From Lachnospiraceae bacterium (GTDB lineage Bacteria > Bacillota > Clostridia > Lachnospirales > Lachnospiraceae): a stretch of 37,956 nt of DNA. Positions 31,590 to 37,956 of this stretch are shown here, one piece after another; position 1 is the first letter of the stretch; every line of letters starts with the position of its first letter. Below the pieces are notes generated by a model. The model worked only from the letters and a program-made list of their open reading frames with translations, made no database searches and had not been told where the DNA came from. The stretch covers positions 1-37,956 of the forward strand of contig SVDY01000020.1 of the NCBI GenBank assembly GCA_015057665.1, given 5' to 3'. Position numbers and translations under genes: made by a program.

Positions 31590-32733
31590 TGTCTTTCTTT
31601 CCTTTTCTCATAATCTGGTCTGCATATCTCAAACAGGCATCCGGATAAGCTTTAGTCATATTGCAGCGGTATTCCGGAACAGTATGATAGTTGCCGCTCT
31701 CTGTGTATACCATAGCCGCACAGGCTTTACAAGTATCTCTTGCCTCACATTCTTTGCATTTGGCAGGAAGGCGGATAGCCGCTACTTCTCTCTTCGTCTC
31801 TTCCCAGCATTTCGCAAAACCTAAGTGAAATACATTGCGGCCTTCAAAAACAGGAAGCATGCCACAGGCCATAAAATCTCCCTTCCATGTAATCCAGAAG
31901 CTGCATTTGCCGGCACGGCAGCGGATTGCTTCCCCCTCACCTGCCAGATCTTCACACTCATCCAATTCTGATGGCATTGGAGGAAGGGCGTTCTTTACTT
32001 TATCTAAGAACCATTCTTCTCCATTCTGCAGACACATTAAACGGGCGGATTCATAGGCTGCTTCTTCCGGGGTAAATCGTTCGTTCCGTCCAATCATATC
32101 TTCGTCTCTGCGAAGAGGCGGGAACATATAACTGGTAGATTGGATCAGAAGACCTTCCCGCTTGGCAATAGCAAATATCTCATCTGCATCTTCTTTGTTA
32201 TGGGGAGTCATGCTGACATTAAGACGAATAGAAATTCCGGCTTCTTTGAGGAGTCTGATGGACTTCATTACTTGTGTAAATCCATGCGGATTACCGCATA
32301 AGCGTTCATAAGTCTCATCGGAAGCTCCGTAGAGAGTAATATTCATACGGGCTGGCGGAGTCTCTTTGAGCCATTCCATTGTCTCTTCATTAATCATGGT
32401 TCCATTGGAATTAATCATCAGAATTAATCCCATCCTATGGAGTGCCTGAAATATCTCTTTAAAATCCGGACGCAAAAATGGTTCTCCTCCTGTCAGAAGA
32501 AGATACAGCATTCCTTCTTCTTTGGCTTCTCTTCCCAACTCTATCCATTCCTGTGCAGTGCGAAGCGGAGCAATATCCATCTGCTCCTTCTGAGTAAGAC
32601 GCACATAACACATCTTGCATGCCATGTTACAGCATGGTGTAAGTTCAAAAGTACCGCTTAATGGAATCCCCCGGCGTGCCGCCTTGGAATGGAGATATTC
32701 AGTCAGCGGTGCTTCAACTGGTCTATTTATCAT
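31582..32733 (-). CDS. Radical SAM/SPASM enzyme (peptide-maturase type)
   Basis: This 383-residue protein binds a catalytic 4Fe-4S cluster through Cys35, Cys39 and Cys42 (CNMACKMC), followed by the SAM-binding GGEPF. The C-terminal SPASM region has further cysteines (CRAGKC, MACGML, CKEC, DTCKAC, YRC) for auxiliary clusters. Enzymes of this layout modify peptides (thioether or carbon crosslinks) or mature sulfatases. It starts within the stop of the kinase-like gene (ATGA) and overlaps the next gene by 8 bp, so the three are tightly coupled. With a small Cys-bearing peptide gene just upstream, a RiPP-maturation role is likely, though no RRE domain was recognised in it. Confidence 0.88.
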   Translation of the reverse strand: MINRPVEAPLTEYLHSKAARRGIPLSGTFELTPCCNMACKMCYVRLTQKEQMDIAPLRTAQEWIELGREAKEEGMLYLLLTGGEPFLRPDFKEIFQALHRMGLILMINSNGTMINEETMEWLKETPPARMNITLYGASDETYERLCGNPHGFTQVMKSIRLLKEAGISIRLNVSMTPHNKEDADEIFAIAKREGLLIQSTSYMFPPLRRDEDMIGRNERFTPEEAAYESARLMCLQNGEEWFLDKVKNALPPMPSELDECEDLAGEGEAIRCRAGKCSFWITWKGDFMACGMLPVFEGRNVFHLGFAKCWEETKREVAAIRLPAKCKECEARDTCKACAAMVYTESGNYHTVPEYRCNMTKAYPDACLRYADQIMRKGKKDNE

Positions 32734-33608
32734 AATCTCTCATCCTTTTTCAATGTAGTATATAACAATTCTACTGCATCTTCATCAGGAAGGCAAGATA
32801 ACAAATAAATAGGAATTTCATCCAGCAATCGAATCAGCAAGTCTGCCATCTGTCCCATAAAGTCAGCATCCCATCTTCGGCAGCTGCATTCTGGAAGGAG
32901 CCTGCCCAGAGCTTCCCTTCCGGAAAGCTTTCTTATCTCGTTTTTCTGTCCCTGTTCTAATACTACAACAGCCGCTACAGGAGCGGATTCATTGCGGTAA
33001 ATTCTGGACGTTCCGGCAAATGGCATTCCATAGGCTCTCCATTGACCGTCCTGGCATCTCAACGCGGCACGATCGCCGTTTAAGATGTCACTGTCCTTGT
33101 ATTTAGCCCAGAGTTCAGCCTGCGTAGACTTGCCTGTGCCGCATGGAGCAGTAAAAAGGATGGCTTTGTCTTCCTGTCTGATGAGGGAAGCGTGGAGCAG
33201 GAAGGCAGAATGATTTAATAATAATGCTTCTATCCCTATATGATTCAAAATATCTGATGTATGTAAAAAGATATTTTCTTTATTATCGATATATTTACAA
33301 CATATTTTATCGTCTTCCTCTATCACCATAGCATATGGCGGCTTAGAAAAATGATTGCGATAGAACATGGTTTGTTTTCCATTTAAAATTGTATAATAGG
33401 TGTCTTCGATCCAGATTCCGTTCGATGGCAATTCTGGAAGAGCGTCTGTGCTTTGGAAGGAGATGTCTAATTTTTCTTCCTTCGTTTTATTGTAGTTTTC
33501 ACTAGAGCCTTCTTTTACAAAATAATATGATTCTCTTGAAATTTTCATTTGAAAAGGCATGATCATCTGCATATCAATTCCTGCCAGTTCATAATTATAT
33601 TTCGGCAT
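32730..33608 (-). CDS. HPr-kinase-like P-loop protein
   Basis: This 292-residue protein has the P-loop APCGTGKST (residues 154-162), preceded by LLHAS (His139) and followed by LNGDRAALR, the arrangement of HPr Ser kinase-like proteins found in peptide-modification clusters. A related kinase phosphorylates the precursor of the lasso peptide paeninodin. The first 120 residues are not recognised. The GAGGT site and ATG at 33608 lie just after a terminator hairpin, so it is separately controlled from the peptide gene but cotranscribed by readthrough. It overlaps the radical SAM gene by 4 bp. Phosphorylation of the adjacent peptide is a plausible but unproven job. Confidence 0.75.
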   Translation of the reverse strand: MPKYNYELAGIDMQMIMPFQMKISRESYYFVKEGSSENYNKTKEEKLDISFQSTDALPELPSNGIWIEDTYYTILNGKQTMFYRNHFSKPPYAMVIEEDDKICCKYIDNKENIFLHTSDILNHIGIEALLLNHSAFLLHASLIRQEDKAILFTAPCGTGKSTQAELWAKYKDSDILNGDRAALRCQDGQWRAYGMPFAGTSRIYRNESAPVAAVVVLEQGQKNEIRKLSGREALGRLLPECSCRRWDADFMGQMADLLIRLLDEIPIYLLSCLPDEDAVELLYTTLKKDERL

Positions 33609-33624
33609 ATTCTAACCTCATGAA

Positions 33625-33653
33625 AAAGACCGCGGCTAAATGCCACGGTCTTT
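33625..33653 (-). terminator. Intergenic terminator between peptide gene and kinase-like gene
   Basis: AAAGACCG(C)GGC and GCC(A)CGGTCTTT pair with one mismatch; the minus-strand tail is TTTTT. Placed between a small peptide gene and its presumed modification enzymes, it would let the peptide be made in excess. Confidence 0.8.
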
Positions 33654-33681
33654 AATTAGTGGAACAAATTAAACTGTTCAA

Positions 33682-33945
33682 TTAAGAATTAAAAATATTA
33701 TAACCACCGGATGGATTATTGTAACAAACTAAATCTTCTGGTGAATCTGTATCATCAGGGAAAGCACATCCTGAATTAGAAGATGTAAAGATAATATTTC
33801 CGCTTCCATCATCCCAGCCACAAGTAGATTTGTACTTTAAAGTAGCTAAGTCAAAATCAAGTGCTTCGCCACAGTTGTGTGCAATGCTCTGTGTCATAGA
33901 AAAGTTTTCAAGTATAATTACTGGCTTTGTATATTCTTTTTTCAT
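33682..33945 (-). CDS. Candidate RiPP precursor peptide (87 aa)
   Basis: This small protein starts MKKEYTKPVIILENF and continues MTQSIAHNCG, a leader pattern (KKxYxKPxI.. then xxIAxxCG) common in small peptides beside radical SAM and HPrK-like genes in gut Firmicutes. The remaining 60 residues are Gly/Ser/Asp/Asn-rich with three more cysteines (TCGW, GCAF, VCYN), giving four in all. AAGGAGG lies upstream of the ATG; an in-frame start at 33978 exists but has no site. It sits directly after the large surface protein and before a terminator. It could be a modified peptide; a plain structural peptide attached to the surface protein is the alternative. Confidence 0.65.
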   Translation of the reverse strand: MKKEYTKPVIILENFSMTQSIAHNCGEALDFDLATLKYKSTCGWDDGSGNIIFTSSNSGCAFPDDTDSPEDLVCYNNPSGGYNIFNS

Positions 33946-33959
33946 CACATCACACCTCC

Positions 33960-36900
33960 TTATCGACTTGCAAACCATTTGTTTAATGCATTGAATAACT
34001 TATTTACTAATGTAATTAATGTTCCGATATAAGATGGAACAGTAACTGGTTTTTCTGGTTCCGGATTTTCAACCACAGGTGGTTCTGGTTTTTCTGGTTC
34101 TTCCACTTCTGGAGCTTCCGGTGTTTCTGGCACTTCTACTTCCGGTTCGTCTTCTACTAAAGTATCTTCGTAATTCACAGTTCTCATTGATGCAAATGTT
34201 GTTGCGTAAGATACTGCTTCTACATCGGAAACGACTGCAATATCAAAGTTACTATTAGTTGAACCTACCATTTGCAATTTTGTAACTGCTAAAATTGCAT
34301 CAGTATTTTCTGCAGAATCATTTTGAATCATAATATAATATTTACCATCTTTTAGTGTTGGGGAAACCTTATAATAGATATCAGAAGAATGATTAATCTC
34401 CTTAACAGCTACATTTTCTTTCGCTGAGAATTTTGTAATTAATGTATCCTGATCATTTTCCTCATCTAATGCTATATTCCCTTTTAAAGATTTTAAACCG
34501 ATATAATAATTAAGATCTGAAGAAGGAACCTCAAATGTGATAGCCTGTCCAGCTGCAAGGTATACTTCATTCTTTGGTCCGTAAGTCTTGTATGCTTCAG
34601 TTGTTGTATATCCTGTTGCTTTAATACCTTCTGGAGATAAATCAACAAATACAGCCTCGCTGTTTGTAAGCATTGTATTCACAGCTTTATAAACTGTTCT
34701 AATTTTTTCTGCATTTACGCCTGTTGTATCCTTGTAAGCATCTGCTGCAGTACCAGTAACAGTTTCTCCTAATGGATTGTATACACGGATTCCATCAAGA
34801 TAGTATGTAGCTCTCTTTTCTGTGCTGGAGCATACGATATTGCCTTCTTCGTCAATCGCTGGTTTATAACCTACAAGTTCTTCTTCTACAAGAGGATTAC
34901 CAGCTTCATCATAAATTTGATTTCCAGCTTCATCCAATATTGGTTTTTCTTCATAAACAGGCACTTTTTCAACGGCTTTTGCAGCACTTACAGAAAGCAT
35001 TACTTTATACTTGCCGTATGGAAGATCTTTGAAGCTTAAGGTAGGAACCTGGTAGTAACCATTTCTTTCATTGCCCTCTGGGACTCCTGGAGATACTGCA
35101 AGATTATCTACCATAAGGAATTTAGATGCAACATAACCGTCATTAGTATCAGTAACCTTAGTTTCATCATATTCATATAAATATCCAGTTACAATACCGG
35201 AATTCATATCTGTGTAACTATATACATCTACGCCTGTTCCTGTGAAGAAGAATGTCGCTGTTGCTGTAGTTGTTTTGTTCTTACCTTCTTCATCTTTTTC
35301 GGTAACAGATGTTCCCACATGAGCAGAACCATCGGAGAACTGTGTATCATCCTCTAAGCTTGCTTCCCAGCCATGGATAGAACCATTTGCTGTTTCTTCG
35401 TTACCATCTTTTACTGTTTCGCCATCATCAAATACAACATTCCATTTACTTGTTTCGATAACAACGCCGTTCTGTTTTGTTTCATATACGATGTCTGCGA
35501 AGTCATCTTCATAGTAAACATTGCTTGCCGGAACGATGGAAACACTCTTGTTAAGGATATTGAATCCCTCTGTCATAGCATCATTGATTTTAGTTTTTGT
35601 ATTTAATTTGATCTTTACGATAAAAGAATCTGTACCATTAATAAATTTTGTAGGTGTGTATTCTAATGAATAGTCATTATTTGGTACTTCTTTATCGTCG
35701 ACCATTTTAGTAGTATAAGTCATTTTCATCGTACCATAATTTCCATTAGCCTTATCCAATTCAACGTTACCTACTTCACTATTTAATTGGATTGTTGTAG
35801 TAACTGTTTCACTATTTGCAGTATTTTCGTCTATGAAGGTAAGCGGTTCACTTAAAGCTGTTAACTCTGTACCAAAAACATCCGCTGTTGACATAACAAA
35901 CTTCTTAGCATAGTCCATAACAAATGTCTTGTTCTGGATATTCCATGTACGAACACGAACAGTTGCAGAGCCCTGAATTACACGATCTGTATTACTGTTG
36001 TTCGCTTTACCTACACATGTAGTCTGTACAGTATTTACGATTGTTTTTGTAGTAGCATCTCCTGTAGGAGCACCTACATTATACTTGAAACCACGAATAG
36101 AGAAAGTATAACCAACCGGAATACCAGTACCTTTTCCATCTACTGTTCCAGTCTTAAGAATATCAATTAATTCTGTTTCAGATTTTACTTTAGTATAAAC
36201 AGGATCAGTTCCATTCTTATATACAGCCCATTCTAAATCTGTAATTTCTGTGACAGGATTTGTATCCGCTTTACCCTCCTGATTATAATCTAAGGAGTAA
36301 GTAATATTATTGGAACTATCTGTTGTGTAGTTAAGGGAAACACCAAGATTGATGTCTACAAAAGTAAGGTTTTTGATTGGTGAAGAATTAGATCCACCAT
36401 TATTTGTTAATTCAAAACCATATGTAATTTCAGAATTCTGTGGTACTAAAGAACCATAAATTAATTCCTGACCATTCTGGTAAACTTTTTTCTGAGGAAC
36501 AGCGGAGGAGTCTACTACGTTGATGTTAGTGTAAAGAGAGAAGTTAGACTCTGTAAGGTTTCTTTCCATCTGGAAGAAATCAAAATTATAAATTCCACCT
36601 TCTTTTAATCCTAAATACTCTGCCCAAGTTTGATCAGTACTACCAACATCTGCTACTCCGATTCCATTACCGGCGGTATCTTCAAGATGAACTTCTGCAT
36701 TATCCTTATCATGAATACCACCTAAATCAATTACCAAATAGCCATTAATGTAAAGGTATACATCATCATCACCAGTAAAAGCAAAGAATAAATCATCAGA
36801 TTCATGATAAACGAACTGGCCACTACCAGCTGTTGTATGATGGAAGTTGTGATTATTAAATTCCTGAGCAAAACCTAAATCATCAATTGGGAACCATCCA

Positions 36901-37661
36901 CCTGCTGATGGTACTGTACCTTCACTATCATTATAGATTTCATCAGTTTTAACAGAAGTTGTATAATTGAACATTGTATTCTGATTAAGAGAATCATAAT
37001 AATAACAGTCAATGGCATCTGCACCAGTGCCAAATGTTCCCGGTTTCAACTTTAATGTCTCATAATCTTTGTATGTTTGAGTATAATAAATGGTGGAATC
37101 ATATTCATTTGTAGAAATTTCATCTTTTTTATACTGGCCGTCTTTAAATAAATGCTGTAATAACCAGTATGCAGCATCATATGCATTTTTTGCATCTTCA
37201 AGATATACTATATCTGCTGCAGTACTACTAAAACCACTTGTATTTTCCCATGTTGTAGGATTATTAGCACGACACTCTGTAAGCACCTCTCTTAACACAG
37301 TATTAGTAACATTTCTATCGATTTCAGCTGTTGTACCCCATCGATCAGTATAATCACTATTTATAAGATCAGCAAGATTCTCAATTGTTTCGTCTGTATA
37401 TTGCGGCACTCCATTTACCAATTCTTTTTCAACGAAACCGCTCCAATCAGTTCCAAGAGCGCTTTGTGCATCACCATACTGATGGTAAAATAAAAGCTTA
37501 TCTTCATTTACATCTCTAATAGTAATCGGCAGACGAATTACATCTGCATCTTCTGCACTTGCTGCTTCAACCGGCACAAATGGCACAACAGGAAGCATTA
37601 AGAATACCATTACAAATGCAAGAAATCCCGCTAAAAACTTGTTTCTTTTCTTTCCTTTCAT
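33960..37661 (-). CDS. Large secreted surface protein with fibro-slime domain
   Basis: This 1233-residue protein has a signal peptide (basic start, FLAGFLAFVMVFLMLPVVPFVPVEAASA). A fibro-slime-type domain lies near residues 285-315 (FAFTGDDDVYLYINGYLVIDLGGIHD), as in fibronectin/PA14-like adhesins. The middle (about 380-720) is beta-rich and repeat-like, and a carbohydrate-module-like section follows. The end is Pro/Glu-rich (near 1165-1210), then a hydrophobic amphipathic helix (YIGTLITLVNKLFNALNKWFASR). No LPXTG signal is present, so anchoring may use that helix. A GGAAC-like site precedes the ATG. It probably mediates adhesion or binding and is followed 15 bp later by the peptide gene. Confidence 0.85.
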   Translation of the reverse strand: MKGKKRNKFLAGFLAFVMVFLMLPVVPFVPVEAASAEDADVIRLPITIRDVNEDKLLFYHQYGDAQSALGTDWSGFVEKELVNGVPQYTDETIENLADLINSDYTDRWGTTAEIDRNVTNTVLREVLTECRANNPTTWENTSGFSSTAADIVYLEDAKNAYDAAYWLLQHLFKDGQYKKDEISTNEYDSTIYYTQTYKDYETLKLKPGTFGTGADAIDCYYYDSLNQNTMFNYTTSVKTDEIYNDSEGTVPSAGGWFPIDDLGFAQEFNNHNFHHTTAGSGQFVYHESDDLFFAFTGDDDVYLYINGYLVIDLGGIHDKDNAEVHLEDTAGNGIGVADVGSTDQTWAEYLGLKEGGIYNFDFFQMERNLTESNFSLYTNINVVDSSAVPQKKVYQNGQELIYGSLVPQNSEITYGFELTNNGGSNSSPIKNLTFVDINLGVSLNYTTDSSNNITYSLDYNQEGKADTNPVTEITDLEWAVYKNGTDPVYTKVKSETELIDILKTGTVDGKGTGIPVGYTFSIRGFKYNVGAPTGDATTKTIVNTVQTTCVGKANNSNTDRVIQGSATVRVRTWNIQNKTFVMDYAKKFVMSTADVFGTELTALSEPLTFIDENTANSETVTTTIQLNSEVGNVELDKANGNYGTMKMTYTTKMVDDKEVPNNDYSLEYTPTKFINGTDSFIVKIKLNTKTKINDAMTEGFNILNKSVSIVPASNVYYEDDFADIVYETKQNGVVIETSKWNVVFDDGETVKDGNEETANGSIHGWEASLEDDTQFSDGSAHVGTSVTEKDEEGKNKTTTATATFFFTGTGVDVYSYTDMNSGIVTGYLYEYDETKVTDTNDGYVASKFLMVDNLAVSPGVPEGNERNGYYQVPTLSFKDLPYGKYKVMLSVSAAKAVEKVPVYEEKPILDEAGNQIYDEAGNPLVEEELVGYKPAIDEEGNIVCSSTEKRATYYLDGIRVYNPLGETVTGTAADAYKDTTGVNAEKIRTVYKAVNTMLTNSEAVFVDLSPEGIKATGYTTTEAYKTYGPKNEVYLAAGQAITFEVPSSDLNYYIGLKSLKGNIALDEENDQDTLITKFSAKENVAVKEINHSSDIYYKVSPTLKDGKYYIMIQNDSAENTDAILAVTKLQMVGSTNSNFDIAVVSDVEAVSYATTFASMRTVNYEDTLVEDEPEVEVPETPEAPEVEEPEKPEPPVVENPEPEKPVTVPSYIGTLITLVNKLFNALNKWFASR

Positions 37662-37782
37662 TTTTCTCGTTCCTTTCTTTTATTTTTTAGATTCAAATAT
37701 AACTCTCTTCTTTCCTTTCTTTTTTCGAGAGTATAATATTAAAATGCAGTGTATTTCTTATGGTTTGATGGAATCACGATTC

Positions 37783-37800
37783 GATAAATCGCGATTTATC
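37783..37800. promoter_or_regulatory. 18-bp perfect palindrome upstream of the surface protein gene (operator candidate)
   Basis: GATAAATCGCGATTTATC at 37783-37800 equals its own reverse complement, about 120 bp upstream of the start codon at 37661. A second dyad, GGGAATCATTCCC, lies at 37815-37827. The 295 bp from 37662 to the window edge hold no gene I can support. Confidence 0.5.
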
Positions 37801-37956
37801 TGCGGATAGGAAAGGGGAATCATTCCCATCAGATACATAAAAGCAGTACTACTCAGGATTATTTCTAATCCCGTACAATCCTCAATTGAAAAATTAATTT
37901 CCAGTCAGTTGTTTTTTAAGCTTTTTGAAACAGAAATAAATATTGCAAACAGAAAG

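Noticed and set aside
1..37956. CRISPR array, tRNA genes or classical insertion sequences
   Set aside because: No regularly spaced repeat-spacer pattern, no cloverleaf-like tRNA and no complete transposase was seen; phased repeats at 2372 and 3074 are too short and lie at promoters.

Overview
The window looks like part of a Lachnospiraceae (gut Clostridia) chromosome. The basis is the moderate-to-low GC, strong AGGAGG ribosome sites, a T-box leader on thrS, a Firmicutes-type exopolysaccharide locus, and a mobile element of the relaxase/MobC/large-serine-recombinase kind common in gut Firmicutes. No rRNA, tRNA or CRISPR array was seen.

Positions 1 to about 17,830 read as the right part of an integrative mobilizable or conjugative element; its left end lies outside the window. 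On the minus strand are the start of a relaxase and a MobC-like protein, next to a candidate oriT. Divergent from these is a regulatory cascade: a SARP/BTAD-type activator (1053-2375), a 195-aa ArpU-like protein (2482-3069), a sigma-70-region-4-like protein (3324-4205) and a DUF6870-like small protein (4223-4471). The promoters of the second and third genes each carry direct heptamer repeats spaced by about 11 bp or multiples of it. The sigma-like gene is also preceded by two tandem intrinsic terminators inside its own leader. Then comes the most striking feature: seven consecutive, mostly overlapping genes of the large serine recombinase family (4625-15392). Five keep the catalytic serine and arginines, one is a full-length but catalytically dead paralogue, and one keeps only the zinc-ribbon/coiled-coil part. 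The operon leader holds two interleaved, mutually exclusive helices, one of which ends directly at the first AUG. Cargo follows (an alpha/beta hydrolase and an HExxH-SEC-C protein), then a 250-nt region with nested long-range pairing that looks like an undescribed structured RNA.

At about 17,730-18,018 lies the 5' remnant of an EpsG-like polysaccharide gene, probably cut by the element. From there to 30,572 the minus strand carries an exopolysaccharide locus: two tandem Wzz/BY-kinase fusions, an Ig-like membrane-anchored protein, a CapD/FlaA1-type epimerase/dehydratase, a phosphoglycosyltransferase-GT4 fusion and a secreted transglutaminase-like protein. thrS with a complete T-box leader sits in the middle and seems to be cotranscribed with the capD-like gene.

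The right end (30,729-37,661, minus strand) is a second unit: a 1233-aa fibro-slime-type surface protein, a small Cys-containing peptide with a RiPP-like leader, a terminator, an HPr-kinase-like P-loop protein, a radical SAM/SPASM enzyme and a membrane-anchored protein. This resembles a peptide-modification (RiPP) cassette coupled to a surface protein.

All family names come from motif recognition in the translations; no database search was run.
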